Shown here: positions 17,174-27,269 of the stretch, one piece after another
Position numbering within the stretch: position 1 is the first letter of the stretch
Layout of the letters: the number at the start of each line of letters is the position of its first letter
Origin: Bacteroidaceae bacterium
GTDB taxonomy: Bacteria; Bacteroidota; Bacteroidia; Bacteroidales; Bacteroidaceae
Length of the DNA: 64,000 nucleotides
Reading direction: 5' to 3'
Assembly (NCBI GenBank): GCA_017416705.1
Contig: JAFQBG010000041.1
Coordinates: 1 to 64,000 of the forward strand
Program-made: the position numbers and the translations under genes
Notes under the pieces: model-generated
What the model was told of the DNA's origin: nothing
The model's input: the letters and a program-made list of their open reading frames with translations, nothing else
Database searches by the model: none

Positions 17174-17218
17174 TATCTTTGCAAACGAAATAGAGAGAAA
17201 GGCGACTTTCTCCCTATT
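17174..17218 (+). promoter_or_regulatory. -7 box and leader hairpin of the glycogen genes
   Basis: TATCTTTG (17174-17181) is a perfect -7 box; no well-spaced TTG was found upstream. The transcript would begin close to a hairpin, AAATAG-A-GAGAAAG with CTTTCTC-C-CTATTT (17187-17218, loop GCGA, one A/C mismatch). The remaining leader of about 130 nt reaches the start at 17349. Confidence 0.5.
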
Positions 17219-17348
17219 TGTTGTTATTACAGACCGGTGTTTCGGGCGCGGAATACCATATTTTAAAAATTGGTAAACTTGCGAATATATGTAACAGGGC
17301 AGCGTGTATGCCCACTCGCAATTTATCGTAACAGTAAAAAAATAAACA

Positions 17349-19022
17349 ATGAAAAACAATTTGTTGCTCCCCGATTATCTTTTTGAAATAAGTTGGGAAG
17401 TATGTAATAAGGTAGGGGGTATATATACAGTGCTTTCTACAAAAGCCGAGACTATTTCCAATATCGAAGGTCTTTCGGCTGTGTATATAGGTCCCGACCT
17501 GTGGAAAAACAAGCAAAATCCGCTTTTTACCGAGGACAGACGCCTATGGAAAAAATGGCGTAATTCAGTGGCAGATGACAAATTTAAAGTACGCTGTGGA
17601 TACTGGGAAATTCCCGGTCGTCCCAAAGTTATATTGGTCGATTATACACCATACTTTGATGAGAAAGAGGCATTCTACAACAGATTATGGAACGAGTATC
17701 ATGTCGATTCTCTGCATGCATACGGCGATTACGACGACTCGGTGCTGTTTGGCTATGCTGTGGGACAGGTGATAGAGAGCTTCTACAAATACTATCTCAC
17801 CGACAAGACAAAAATTGTGGTGCAGGCCCACGAGTGGCAAAGCGGCAGTGCGGCATTGTACATAAAAAAATATATCCCCACAGCGGGTACCATATTCACC
17901 ACACACGCCACAAGCATCGGCCGTTCAATAGCATCGAACGGAAAACCCTTGTACGACTATTTCGAGGGTTACAACGGCGACCAGATGGCAAGCGAACTCA
18001 ATGTACAGTCAAAACACTCTATCGAAAAACAATCGGCTTTGAACGTAGATTGTTTCACCACCGTCAGCGAACTTACCGCGCGTGAATGTAAGCAGTTGAT
18101 AGAGCGCGACATAGATGTAATCCTTGAAAACGGTTTCGAAAAGGATTTTGTACCCACCGGAAGCGAATTCGAGAAACGACGCGCCATGGCACGTGCCGCA
18201 CGCCTAAGGGTGGCTCGCGCATTGACAGCCGACGAAATATCGGACGACGCACTGATAATAGGTATAGGCGGACGCATGGAAATGCGCAACAAGGGTATCG
18301 ACCTGTTCCTCGAAGTCATGGCACGCTTGAACGCTTCGCCCGACTTAAATCGCGACGTTCTTGCGTTTGTAGATGTTCCCGCATGGTCCGACAAAGAACG
18401 TATCGATTTGCAGAAACGTCTTAACAGCGAGGAGAACAGCTGGACATCGCCGCTTGTCAACCCCTATTTGACACACGATCTATGCAATTTCCAAGACGAC
18501 GCAATAGCATGCTCCATACGCAATTTGGGCCTTGCAAACTACAACGGAAAAAACAAAGTAAAAGTAATATATGTCCCCTGCTACCTTAAAGGCAACGACG
18601 GCATTTTCGACAAAGAATATTACGACGTATTGATAGGTAACGATTTAAGTATATACCCCTCGTATTACGAGCCATGGGGATACACCCCGCTCGAAAGCGC
18701 AGCGTTCCACATTCCCACGATAACAACAAATCTTGCCGGTTTTGGCCTGTGGGTGAATTCTGTTCTTGGACGACGCGGTGAAATTGCCGATGGAGTGGAA
18801 GTGGTTGAAAGAAATGATAGCAACTATTTTGAATCGGCCGATGTAATTACAAAAATTATTTGTACCTTTGCGCAAATTTCCGAGAAGGAGGTTGCCAAGT
18901 GCAGGGAAAAAGTATCGAAATTAGCCGATAGGGCTCTTTGGAAAAGCTTTATAAACAACTACTTAAAAGCATACGACTTTGCATTGGCGGCAGCCGCACA
19001 AAGAAATAAAACAGAAAAATAA
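17349..19022 (+). CDS. Glycogen synthase, GT3 (eukaryote-type)
   Basis: The 557-residue enzyme extends alpha-1,4-glucan chains from a nucleotide-sugar. The N-terminus [20 protein letters not shown] is typical of GT3 synthases rather than the GT5 GlgA of most bacteria. [16 protein letters not shown] and the C-terminal domain segment [20 protein letters not shown], which includes the conserved Glu, support a retaining GT-B enzyme. The donor (UDP-glucose in characterised GT3 enzymes) cannot be read from the sequence. The phosphorylase gene follows after 17 bp, so synthesis and breakdown are co-transcribed. Confidence 0.92.
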   Translation: MKNNLLLPDYLFEISWEVCNKVGGIYTVLSTKAETISNIEGLSAVYIGPDLWKNKQNPLFTEDRRLWKKWRNSVADDKFKVRCGYWEIPGRPKVILVDYTPYFDEKEAFYNRLWNEYHVDSLHAYGDYDDSVLFGYAVGQVIESFYKYYLTDKTKIVVQAHEWQSGSAALYIKKYIPTAGTIFTTHATSIGRSIASNGKPLYDYFEGYNGDQMASELNVQSKHSIEKQSALNVDCFTTVSELTARECKQLIERDIDVILENGFEKDFVPTGSEFEKRRAMARAARLRVARALTADEISDDALIIGIGGRMEMRNKGIDLFLEVMARLNASPDLNRDVLAFVDVPAWSDKERIDLQKRLNSEENSWTSPLVNPYLTHDLCNFQDDAIACSIRNLGLANYNGKNKVKVIYVPCYLKGNDGIFDKEYYDVLIGNDLSIYPSYYEPWGYTPLESAAFHIPTITTNLAGFGLWVNSVLGRRGEIADGVEVVERNDSNYFESADVITKIICTFAQISEKEVAKCREKVSKLADRALWKSFINNYLKAYDFALAAAAQRNKTEK

Positions 19023-19039
19023 TAACCAATTTTATTAAT

Positions 19040-21604
19040 ATGATTGCAATAAGTAATTCAAATCAACCCAATTGGAAAGCAATTAACGTGAAATCGTACA
19101 TCCCCGAGCCCTTGATGAAGCTCGAGGAGTTGGCACACAACCTATGGTGGGAGTGGAACCAAAGTGCAAAAGAGTTGTTCCGCATGCTCGACGAAAAATT
19201 ATACGTGGAGTGTGTCGAGAACCCTGTATTGTTGCTCGAAAAATTGGGCGTAGAAAAATTAGACGAACTATCAAAAGACAAGGCTGTATTGAAAAAACTC
19301 GACGAGGTATATGCTCAGTTCCGTGCATATATGGATGTTAAACCCAATGCAGAACGTCCCTCTGTGGCTTATTTCTGTATGGAATACGGTTTGTCACACG
19401 TGTTGAAAATATATTCCGGTGGTCTTGGTATTCTTGCCGGTGACTACCTGAAAGAGGCTTCCGACTCGAACGTCGATATGTGCGCAGTCGGTTTCCTTTA
19501 TCGCTATGGCTACTTCTCGCAGTCACTTTCCATGGATGGCTCGCAGATAGCAAACTACGAGGCTCAAAACTTTAACACACTTCCTTTGGACCGCGTATAT
19601 GAGGCCGATGGTGTTACCCCCATGGTGGTTAGCGTTCCTTTCATGGACTATCATGTATACGCAAATGTATGGAGAGTAAACGTAGGTAGAGTATCGCTCT
19701 ACTTGTTGGATACCGATTTCGAGATGAACAGCGATTACGACCGTCCTATCACACACAAACTCTATGGTGGTGATTGGGAAAACCGTTTGAAACAAGAAAT
19801 TCTTCTTGGTATCGGTGGTATGATTATGTTGGAGAAACTCGGTATAAAGAAAGACATATATCATTGCAACGAGGGACACGCCGCACTTTGCAACCTATAC
19901 CGTCTGACACAATATATAAAAGAGGGTTACTCCTACGAGGAGGCATTGGAGATAGTACGTTCTTCGAGCCTTTACACTGTGCATACACCCGTTCCCGCAG
20001 GACACGACTATTTCGATGCCACTCTGTTTGGCAAATACATGAAGGGATATGCTAAACAGCTGAATATCACATGGGACGACCTCATGAACCTTGGTCGCAT
20101 AAACGCAGGCGATGCAAGCGAGCGTTTCTGCATGTCAACATTTGCATGCAACACCTGTCAGGAGATAAACGGTGTGAGCCGTCTTCACGGTAAAGTATCT
20201 AAGGATATGTTTGCCGGTATATGGAAAGGCTATTTCCCTGCCGAGAACCACGTTGGCTATGTAACCAACGGTGTTCACTTCCCCACATGGGCTGCACAAG
20301 AATGGCGCAACCTGTATGCAAAATATTTCGACCCCAACTTCATGAAGGACCAGTCGAATGCATCAATATGGGAGGCTATACAGAATGTTCCCAACGATAC
20401 AATATGGAACACTCGCGTGGCACTTAAAAAACGTCTTATAGATTATATACGTCAGGCGTTCAGCGAAAACTGGCTCAAAAACCAAGGCGACCCCATGCGC
20501 ATTGTAGATATCGTTAACAAGATAAACCCCGATGCACTTGTAATTGGTTTCGCACGTCGTTTCGCTACATACAAGCGTGCACACTTGCTCTTTACCGACT
20601 TGAACCGTCTTTCAAAGATACTTAACAACGAGAAACGTCCTATCATATTCTTGTTCGCAGGAAAGGCTCACCCCCACGATGGTGCCGGTCAAGGACTTAT
20701 CAAACGTATCATCGAAATATCGCGTCGTCCCGAGTTTGTAGGCAAGATTATATTCTTGGAGAACTACGATATGCAACTTGCCAAAATGTTGGTGTCGGGT
20801 GTAGATATTTGGATGAACACTCCCACACGTCCTTTGGAGGCTTCGGGTACTTCGGGCGAGAAAGCACTTATGAATGGTGTTCTTAACTTCTCGGTACTTG
20901 ATGGTTGGTGGTGCGAGGGCTACAAACCCGGTGCAGGTTGGGCTCTTAAAGAAAAACGCACATATCAAAATCAGGAGTTCCAAGACCAGCTTGACGCTGC
21001 TACAATATATACATTGCTCGAAAGCGAAATTCTCCCCTTGTACTACAACCGTGGCGAGAAGGCATACAGCGACGAGTGGATACAATATATCAAGAACTCA
21101 ATAGCAGGTATCGCTCCTCACTTCACAATGAAACGTCAGCTCGATGATTATTATAGCAAATTCTATAACAAATTGGGCGAACGCTATCATCACCTTGTTG
21201 CTAACGGCTCTAAGGCTGCACGTGAACTCGCTGCATGGAAAGAGGCTGTTGCTACCAAGTGGAACGAGATAGAAGTGGTTTCTGTTGAGCGCGATGCAAA
21301 TGTCGATGCAGGTACAATAAATGCAGGAAACAAATACAGCATCACATTCAACGTCGATGAGAAAGGTTTGGACGATGCAGTAGGTATTGAACTCGTTACA
21401 TTGGCAACAGATAAGAATGGCCGCGATTATGTATTCTCGGTACAACCGCTCGACGTTGTAAAACGCGAGGGTAACATCTTTACTTTCCACACAGAATATG
21501 TAATGAACAATGCCGGCAGCTTCAGAATATGCTATCGCATGTTCCCCAAACACGAAGAACTTCCTCACCGTCAGGATTTTGCATTCGTAAAATGGTTGGC
21601 ATAA
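19040..21604 (+). CDS. Alpha-glucan phosphorylase, GT35, with N-terminal DUF3417
   Basis: The 854-residue enzyme releases glucose 1-phosphate from glycogen or maltodextrin. Residues about 15-110 ([20 protein letters not shown]) form the DUF3417 domain found in the short-type bacterial alpha-glucan phosphorylases. The PLP site [20 protein letters not shown] carries Lys608. [20 protein letters not shown] is another conserved part. A C-terminal beta-rich extension (about 740-854, [20 protein letters not shown]) may be a glucan-binding or regulatory domain. Confidence 0.95.
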   Translation: MIAISNSNQPNWKAINVKSYIPEPLMKLEELAHNLWWEWNQSAKELFRMLDEKLYVECVENPVLLLEKLGVEKLDELSKDKAVLKKLDEVYAQFRAYMDVKPNAERPSVAYFCMEYGLSHVLKIYSGGLGILAGDYLKEASDSNVDMCAVGFLYRYGYFSQSLSMDGSQIANYEAQNFNTLPLDRVYEADGVTPMVVSVPFMDYHVYANVWRVNVGRVSLYLLDTDFEMNSDYDRPITHKLYGGDWENRLKQEILLGIGGMIMLEKLGIKKDIYHCNEGHAALCNLYRLTQYIKEGYSYEEALEIVRSSSLYTVHTPVPAGHDYFDATLFGKYMKGYAKQLNITWDDLMNLGRINAGDASERFCMSTFACNTCQEINGVSRLHGKVSKDMFAGIWKGYFPAENHVGYVTNGVHFPTWAAQEWRNLYAKYFDPNFMKDQSNASIWEAIQNVPNDTIWNTRVALKKRLIDYIRQAFSENWLKNQGDPMRIVDIVNKINPDALVIGFARRFATYKRAHLLFTDLNRLSKILNNEKRPIIFLFAGKAHPHDGAGQGLIKRIIEISRRPEFVGKIIFLENYDMQLAKMLVSGVDIWMNTPTRPLEASGTSGEKALMNGVLNFSVLDGWWCEGYKPGAGWALKEKRTYQNQEFQDQLDAATIYTLLESEILPLYYNRGEKAYSDEWIQYIKNSIAGIAPHFTMKRQLDDYYSKFYNKLGERYHHLVANGSKAARELAAWKEAVATKWNEIEVVSVERDANVDAGTINAGNKYSITFNVDEKGLDDAVGIELVTLATDKNGRDYVFSVQPLDVVKREGNIFTFHTEYVMNNAGSFRICYRMFPKHEELPHRQDFAFVKWLA

Positions 21605-21627
21605 TAAGGATTTGATATCTTTATGAA

Positions 21628-21665
21628 TAAAAAAACTCATCGAACAATTCGATGAGTTTTTTTTA
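21628..21665 (+). terminator. Terminator of the glycogen operon
   Basis: AAAAACTCATCG and CGATGAGTTTTT pair around AACAATT, followed by a T run. A-rich and T-rich flanks allow action in both directions, so it may also end the convergent HAD gene. Confidence 0.85.
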
Positions 21666-21774
21666 TTTGTCGATGAAAGCAACCCGATGCAATATCGTTT
21701 TTTCGTGGTGAAACGGGGCACTTGTTGCTTGTGTAAGCGCTGTTTGTGTTATGGCAATAGGGTAGATGGCTCCG

Positions 21775-22182
21775 TTACCATAGCCATCCTTTTTTCTTTT
21801 TTGTATTACCGCTCGATGAGGAAAGAATTTCTTCCCAACTTTTTTCGTTTGAAATCATCTCGTATATCTGTCCCCAATCGGGCAGGCCACCTATATTACG
21901 GTCGTCGATGAATATATCTGCGTCTATCTTGCAGTAGCCCCCGCCTTGGGCGACCTCCTCCTCGGGGTAGTTTTTGTTTACTGCATAAAACTCAACACCG
22001 CGCTGTCTGCACCATTCAACAGCCTCTTCGAGCAAACGACCTTTGCGCACCGTCCACAATATAAGTTGATGACGGTCCTTTTGAAGCATTTTAAGTGTTG
22101 CTGTGGCAAATGGTATCTCTTTTCCTATTTCGGGATATTTATGTTCCACCAATGTGCCGTCGAAATCAATAGCTATTATCAT
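21775..22182 (-). CDS. HAD-family hydrolase, short BT_0820-like type
   Basis: The 135-residue protein starts MIIAIDFDGTLVEHKYPE, with the nucleophile pair Asp6/Asp8 in DFDGTL. ILWTVRKGRLLEEAVEW supplies motif II and IDADIFIDDRNIGG the acidic motif IV. It has no cap domain, like the short HAD proteins of Bacteroides (BT_0820 type). Substrates are unknown. It converges with the glycogen operon. Confidence 0.85.
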   Translation of the reverse strand: MIIAIDFDGTLVEHKYPEIGKEIPFATATLKMLQKDRHQLILWTVRKGRLLEEAVEWCRQRGVEFYAVNKNYPEEEVAQGGGYCKIDADIFIDDRNIGGLPDWGQIYEMISNEKSWEEILSSSSGNTKKKKGWLW

Positions 22183-22319
22183 AGAATTAGTTTTTATTTT
22201 GCTAATTTAATAAAAAAACTCGAATAAACTCAATACTTACGGCTGCCTTTTTGTGTTTCTTATTATTTTTTAGTAAATTCGCTTTTTCAGTGATAATATT
22301 AATTTTTTAGTTTGTATAT

Positions 22320-23654
22320 ATGAAATTTTCATCTGTTATTACGTTGGCAGTAATGCTGCTCGAGTTTTTCATGCCTGTTACGGCAAGTGAATTATACAAG
22401 GATGGCGTATGGAAAAAGTCGGTAGATTTATTCAGAACATCGACATCGGAGGATATTCCTTACAGAATACCGGCTATTGCGGTTACTGCCGAAGGTAATC
22501 TGGTGGCTGTTGCCGATTATCGTTTTTGCCGTGCCGACATTGGGTTTGGACACATTGACCTTCATTGTCGCATAAGCAACGACAATGGAAAGCATTGGGG
22601 CGATGTCTTTACTATTGTCGAGGGTGATGGCAAAAAAATAGATAATAACCCCAATTTATCGCTTACAGCCGGTTATGGCGACCCTTGCCTTGTTGCCGAC
22701 CGCGAAAGCAACAGATTGCTGTTGGTGTGTGTATGTGGCTACCAAACATATTTTGCTGCCACACGCGAATATCCCAACCAAGTGGCACGCTTGTATAGCG
22801 AGGACGGCGGACTTACATGGAGCAAACCACAGGTTATCACCGAACAGTTTTATGCTCCGCTTGATGCTTCGCCGGTGGGCCCCATACAGTCGATGTTCAT
22901 AGGCTCGGGCAGAATACACCAGAGCAGATATACCAAGGTGGGCGATTATTATCGTTTGTATGCTTGTATGTTGGCTCGCGACAAAGACAATAACTTCTGC
23001 AATTTTGTGGTGTATTCCGATGACTTCGGTATGCAGTGGAATATATTAGGTGGCACAGATGCCGCCCCCATTCCTTCGGGAGGCGATGAGCCAAAGACCG
23101 AAGAACTTCCCGACGGCTCTATTTTGCTAAGTTCGCGTTGCGGTGGCGGTCGCCTGTATAATATTTTCAAGTTCAGCGATACCGCATCGGCAGAAGGCGA
23201 GTGGGGCAAGGCTGCCTTCTCGGGCGAGAAAAATGGCGGAGTGGCTGCACTCGACAATTCGTGCAATGGCGAAGTTTTGGTGTTGCCGGTTACACGCAAC
23301 GAGGATGGCAAGGATATGTACATCCTGTTCCAGTCGTTGCCTTTCGGTAGTGGACGTAGAAACGTAGGTATATATTACAAAGAATTATCAACTGCAACAG
23401 ATTTCGACACCCCCGAGAACATTGCACAGGAGTGGGATGGACGCTATCAGGTGACACAGAAAGCATCGGCATATTCCACCATGATTCAACAAAAGGATGG
23501 TTCTATTGCTTTTGTGTACGAGGAGGATACTTACTGCACCAACGGCGGCGGATATACCATAGCATACAAAAATTTGACAATCGAGGAGATTACAGCCGGA
23601 AAATATAGTTTTAACGAAAAAGTAAATCGTAAAAAGTTCCTGAAAAAACTATAA
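22320..23654 (+). CDS. Exported sialidase, GH33
   Basis: The 444-residue protein has a signal peptide (residues 1-23, cleaved near TAS). The six-bladed sialidase fold is marked by YRIPAIAVTAEGNLVAVADY (Arg of the RIP motif, then Asp) and by Asp-box repeats SNDNGKHWG, SEDGGLTWS and SDDFGMQWN. LLSSRCGGGRLYN and RYQVTQKASAYSTM supply further arginine/tyrosine motifs. It would release sialic acid from host glycans. No sialic acid catabolic genes lie beside it, though nagB is at 60.5 kb. Confidence 0.92.
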   Translation: MKFSSVITLAVMLLEFFMPVTASELYKDGVWKKSVDLFRTSTSEDIPYRIPAIAVTAEGNLVAVADYRFCRADIGFGHIDLHCRISNDNGKHWGDVFTIVEGDGKKIDNNPNLSLTAGYGDPCLVADRESNRLLLVCVCGYQTYFAATREYPNQVARLYSEDGGLTWSKPQVITEQFYAPLDASPVGPIQSMFIGSGRIHQSRYTKVGDYYRLYACMLARDKDNNFCNFVVYSDDFGMQWNILGGTDAAPIPSGGDEPKTEELPDGSILLSSRCGGGRLYNIFKFSDTASAEGEWGKAAFSGEKNGGVAALDNSCNGEVLVLPVTRNEDGKDMYILFQSLPFGSGRRNVGIYYKELSTATDFDTPENIAQEWDGRYQVTQKASAYSTMIQQKDGSIAFVYEEDTYCTNGGGYTIAYKNLTIEEITAGKYSFNEKVNRKKFLKKL

Positions 23655-23659
23655 TTTCC

Positions 23660-24124
23660 TTAATTGTGTATCATGATATAGCCATTAAGGTAGGTTGCAA
23701 AAGCAAGCCACAGGATATAAGGCAGAAACAACCATGCCGATGGACGATATACAAAGTATGTCGCTGCAAAATATATCACGCAAAACATATCGAGCAATAT
23801 AATATCGATGAACCCGAATATGGGGCTGCGCATATAAAAGAAAAACAGGCTCCACAGTATGTTCAGTATCAGTTGTATGACAAACAGTATGTATAAAAAT
23901 CGCGTGTATATATTGCGAATATCGTGTAATAGCCCCACCGAAATTCCCATTAGTATATAGATAATAGTCCATGCTACGGGAAACAGCCAATCGGGTGGTG
24001 TGAGCGACGAACGGTGCAGTGTGGGATACCATTCTGTCATGGCACTGCTCTGGAAAAGGCTCGATAAATAACCAAGAACCAAACACACGCTCACCCAAAT
24101 GGTAATTGAAATAATTTTTTTCAT
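23660..24124 (-). CDS. tspO: TspO/MBR family tryptophan-rich membrane protein
   Basis: The 154-residue protein has five predicted membrane helices. WYPTLHRSSLTPPDWLFPVA is the classic TspO segment, with WLFPVAWTIIYILMGISVGL in helix 2 and conserved Trp and Asn residues later. TspO proteins bind porphyrins and are linked to tetrapyrrole or stress signalling. It converges with the sialidase gene, leaving only 5 bp between the stops. Confidence 0.9.
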   Translation of the reverse strand: MKKIISITIWVSVCLVLGYLSSLFQSSAMTEWYPTLHRSSLTPPDWLFPVAWTIIYILMGISVGLLHDIRNIYTRFLYILFVIQLILNILWSLFFFYMRSPIFGFIDIILLDMFCVIYFAATYFVYRPSAWLFLPYILWLAFATYLNGYIMIHN

Positions 24125-24206
24125 AACTGTTTTTATTTATAAACAGCAGGTGGCGGGCTTTTGTTTTTTATTCAGCAGGAGAATATTTGAATACAATAAT
24201 TAAATA

Positions 24207-24251
24207 AAATCATACCGCAGCATTTTGACAATGCCGCGGTATGATTTTTAT
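24207..24251. terminator. Two-way terminator between the HAD gene and tspO
   Basis: AAAATCATACCGC and GCGGTATGATTTTT pair, with inner GCATT/AATGC. It lies just after the stop of the minus-strand HAD gene at 24269. Confidence 0.8.
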
Positions 24252-24268
24252 ATTTACAACCTCTTTTT

Positions 24269-24898
24269 TTATATCTGCCCCTGTTTAAGATATTCGCGAA
24301 GTGCCGCCCGCCAATCTTCGCCGTTTTTCACCAATAGGGTATTTATGCCTACGCGCCGCGCCGCATCAATGTTTTTTTCGCTGTCATCCACAAACAGCGT
24401 CTCGTGGGCAACCATATTTCCTTGCACCAACATTTTGCGATATATCTCCTCGCTTGGCTTCGAACAGTGCATTTTGTAGCTCAAAAACAGATTGTCGAAA
24501 TAGTCGTCCAACGATTTTCCCTCTTGGGTGAACTCCTTGCTGCGCGCCCAGCCTTGCAGAAAGGGGTTCGTGTTGCTTAGCACCGATAGCCTGTATTGCG
24601 GACGCAGTGTCTGAATATCCTCCAACAGCTCGGTCTGTACTTTTACAATGAAGCCAAGCCAAGCATCCTTGGCTTGGTCGTAGGTGATGGTTCTGTTGCA
24701 TAACGACGATAGCCGGGCAATGAATTCCTCGGCTGTGATATCGCCGTTTTCGAGCAGATAAAATGCTCCTGTCTGTTGGTAGCTGTTAAGGAACTCGTGT
24801 GGACGAGGCAGCCCCAAATCGGCGAATTTTTTTATGGCAGCAGGAGTGTCTATCTCTATAAGCACCCCACCAAAATCGAATACTATATCCTTTATCAT
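24269..24898 (-). CDS. HAD-family phosphatase with helical cap
   Basis: The Met of MIKDIVFDFGGVLIEID (24896-24898) is the natural start; a longer frame to 25027 adds residues with no HAD content. The 209-residue enzyme has DFGGVL with the nucleophile Asp and a helical cap typical of subfamily IA. VLSNTNPFLQGWARSK carries motif II and LFVDDSEKNIDAARRVGINT motif IV. This DFGGVL type is close to the YihX/epoxide hydrolase-like group. Substrate unknown; a sugar phosphate is likely. Confidence 0.88.
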   Translation of the reverse strand: MIKDIVFDFGGVLIEIDTPAAIKKFADLGLPRPHEFLNSYQQTGAFYLLENGDITAEEFIARLSSLCNRTITYDQAKDAWLGFIVKVQTELLEDIQTLRPQYRLSVLSNTNPFLQGWARSKEFTQEGKSLDDYFDNLFLSYKMHCSKPSEEIYRKMLVQGNMVAHETLFVDDSEKNIDAARRVGINTLLVKNGEDWRAALREYLKQGQI

Positions 24899-25049
24899 AT
24901 ACACGCAATTATATGCGGCGAAGTTACTAATTATTTTCACTCCGCTACGTCTATTGTGCGTTAAACTTGTAAAAAAACGGCGAAATGAATAGTTTGCATA
25001 AGGGAATAATTTTAGAATTTTAAACAACTTCGAAACAGTTTATCATAAA

Positions 25050-25084
25050 TTTGTTGTCGTACATGCATAAAACAATTATCTTCG
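25050..25084 (+). promoter_or_regulatory. Promoter for the 5'-nucleotidase gene
   Basis: TTTG (25050-25053) and TATCTTCG (25077-25084) are separated by 23 bp. One mismatch in the -7 box and a long spacer make it moderately convincing. Confidence 0.5.
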
Positions 25085-25104
25085 CACGATTAAAGTAATT
25101 TTAT

Positions 25105-26052
25105 ATGGAAGATTTAACCGGACGTCTTGTCATAGGAGTATCATCGCGCGCATTGTTCGACCTTGAAAAAGAAAATGAGATTTTTGTTCGCGATGGTATA
25201 AAAAAATACAGACAATATCAGGAAGAACACGAGGACGAGCCTTTGCAAAAAGGAACAGCGTTCTATCTTGTGAAAAGTTTGCTCGAACTGAACAAACAAG
25301 CCAACAGACCCATTGTCGAGGTGGTTGTCATGTCGCGCAACAGCCCCGAAACGGGCATGCGCATGCTTAAATCGCTGGACCAATATGGACTCGACATAAC
25401 GCGCGTGGCCTTGTCGGGTGGTGAGTCTTTGTCGAAATATCTGAAAGCTTTTTCCATTGACCTTTTTTTGTCGAAGGATGAACACGATGTGCAGCTGGTG
25501 ATAGATTCGGGTATATGTGCCGCGGCACAGATTTATGCTCCTCCAACCGAGTTCAACCCCGAGGACAGCCGCGTGAAAATAGCGTTCGATGCCGATGCTG
25601 TCATCTTCTCGGATGAGTCGGAATGCCGATATAAGGAGCATGGCATTGATGCGTTCTATCAGTATGAAAAAGAGCATGCCGATGAACCGCTCAAAGCGGG
25701 GCCGTTTGCCAATCTGCTGATTAAATTATCGCAAATTCAGGAATGTCTGCCTACATCCATCGAACTGTCGCCGTTGCGTTTGGCCATTGTTACATCGCGC
25801 AGCCTGCCTTCGCATTTTCGTGTCATAAAGACGCTGCGCAAATGGGGTGTCTATGTCGATGAAGCCTATTTCTTGGGCGGACTAAGAAAAGACGAGGTGT
25901 TGAAGGCTTTTGGCGCTCATATATTCTTTGACGACCAAGATACACATTTGTCATCGTCAAGTAAATATGTACCCTCGGGCAAGGTGCCATATCATTCCAA
26001 TTCGCAGATAAAAGAGGTCCTGAACAACAAGGCCGATAAAGAGAAAAAGTAA
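25105..26052 (+). CDS. Cytosolic 5'-nucleotidase (PF06189 type)
   Basis: The 315-residue protein resembles the cytosolic 5'-nucleotidase I family (RLVIGVSSRALFDLEKENEI and VEVVVMSRNSPETGMRMLKS). It appears to hold two halves of the same fold: IGVSSRALFDLE pairs with IAFDADAVIFSDESE, and ALSGGESLSKYLKAFSIDLF with FLGGLRKDEVLKAFGAHIFF. It would dephosphorylate nucleoside monophosphates. Its stop codon overlaps the start of the next gene (TAATG), so the two are likely co-expressed. Confidence 0.85.
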   Translation: MEDLTGRLVIGVSSRALFDLEKENEIFVRDGIKKYRQYQEEHEDEPLQKGTAFYLVKSLLELNKQANRPIVEVVVMSRNSPETGMRMLKSLDQYGLDITRVALSGGESLSKYLKAFSIDLFLSKDEHDVQLVIDSGICAAAQIYAPPTEFNPEDSRVKIAFDADAVIFSDESECRYKEHGIDAFYQYEKEHADEPLKAGPFANLLIKLSQIQECLPTSIELSPLRLAIVTSRSLPSHFRVIKTLRKWGVYVDEAYFLGGLRKDEVLKAFGAHIFFDDQDTHLSSSSKYVPSGKVPYHSNSQIKEVLNNKADKEKK

Positions 26053-26564
26053 TGGATGCGCTGTTGTTGTTATTGGCTGTGATATGCGCCGTTGTGGGTT
26101 TGATAGGCGCTGTGGCTCCTGCCTTACCCGGGCCGCCTGTCAGTTTTTTGGCTCTGCTGTTCACTGCGTTCGCGTATAGCGACGAACATAATTTCCCGCT
26201 TTGGGGCATGGTTGCGGCCGGCGTCGTGGCACTTGTCGTCATGTTGCTCGACTATTTCATTCCTATATGGCTTGCCAACAAAACGGGTGGCTCCAAATAT
26301 GGGGTGTGGGGCATGACAATAGGCATATTTGTGGGTTTCTTTGGCGGTGTGACGGGTATTATACTTTTTCCGTTTCTGGGAGCGTTAATAGGGGAGTTGC
26401 TTGCAAAAACTCCCACTGAAAAAGCGTTTAAGGTAGCTGCCATGTCGTTTGTCGGTTTCATGCTGACAACAGGACTGAAACTTATTTACTCCCTGCTGAC
26501 ATTAGTCTTGGTATTGTGTTTTTGCGGTACTGCCTTGTGGGATTATTTAAAGCATATATTTTAG
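26052..26564 (+). CDS. DUF456 family membrane protein
   Basis: The 170-residue protein has about five hydrophobic helices. The Gly/Pro-rich start LIGAVAPALPGPPVSFLALL and the segment GGSKYGVWGMTIGIFVGFFG are typical of DUF456. Members are linked to spore or stress functions in some bacteria, but no activity is known. It is translationally coupled to the nucleotidase gene. Confidence 0.85.
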   Translation: MDALLLLLAVICAVVGLIGAVAPALPGPPVSFLALLFTAFAYSDEHNFPLWGMVAAGVVALVVMLLDYFIPIWLANKTGGSKYGVWGMTIGIFVGFFGGVTGIILFPFLGALIGELLAKTPTEKAFKVAAMSFVGFMLTTGLKLIYSLLTLVLVLCFCGTALWDYLKHIF

Positions 26565-26691
26565 TGGGGCATAAAAACAAGTAGCAGTCTATGAAGGCTG
26601 TTTTTGCGTTACGCTTGCCCTAAAAATGTTTGTTTGTCCCCGACAGGTTCTGCTGTTTCGGGCGTTGCAAGCCTTAAAACCCATCATGTTA

Positions 26692-26734
26692 AAAAATAGG
26701 TTGTCCGATAAAATTATCGGACAACCTATTTTCT
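26692..26734. terminator. Two-way terminator between DUF456 gene and hsp20
   Basis: AAATAGGTTGTCCGATAA and TTATCGGACAACCTATTT form a long perfect stem with a tiny loop. It lies directly after the hsp20 stop codon and can end both convergent transcripts. Confidence 0.88.
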
Positions 26735-27234
26735 TATTCAATGGATATTTCGCGATTGATTTGTTTTGGTTCATCGGCATGTTTCTTGGGTATCTCCACA
26801 GTCAGGACACCGTTGCTTACTTTTGCCTCTATTTTCGATGTGTCTGCATCGTCGGGCAGGATGAGTGTCTGTTGGAATTTTGTATATGAAAATTCGCGTC
26901 GCAGATAACGGCCTTTACGTTCTTCGTTGTTTTGCATCTTGTCGTTACCTTGCTCTTTCTCTCCCTTGTCGTCACAACCGCAGTTTCCACCCTTGCAATT
27001 ACAATTTTTTTCCATTGTAATGCTCAGGTTGTTGTCGGAACTGAGATGGATGGCAAAATCCTCTTTTGTCATTCCCGGAGCAGCAACCTCCACTGTATAT
27101 CTTCTCTCACACTCGAACACGTTAATGGCGGGAGCGGTGGCACCGCTTCTTATCATCCATTCGTTGTTAAAAAAATCGTTGAAAATACTGGGAATCCATC
27201 CTTGCGAACTCCCTCTTCTTACCGGCATGCTCAT
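26734..27234 (-). CDS. hsp20: Small heat shock protein (Hsp20) with a cysteine-rich insert
   Basis: The 166-residue protein carries an alpha-crystallin domain: APAINVFECERRYTVEVAAP, PGMTKEDFAIHLS, the C-terminal VSNGVLTVEIPKK and an IxI-like tail (ISIE). It holds denatured proteins in soluble form. Unusually, a charged loop of about 30 residues (77-106) interrupts the domain and opens with CNCKGGNCGC (Cys78, 80, 85, 87). This CxC-x4-CxC array could bind a metal or act as a redox switch; that is inference. MSM offers two starts; the first was used. Confidence 0.93.
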   Translation of the reverse strand: MSMPVRRGSSQGWIPSIFNDFFNNEWMIRSGATAPAINVFECERRYTVEVAAPGMTKEDFAIHLSSDNNLSITMEKNCNCKGGNCGCDDKGEKEQGNDKMQNNEERKGRYLRREFSYTKFQQTLILPDDADTSKIEAKVSNGVLTVEIPKKHADEPKQINREISIE

Positions 27235-27269
27235 GGCTTTGTTTTTTTTATTTGTTAAACATTAATTTA

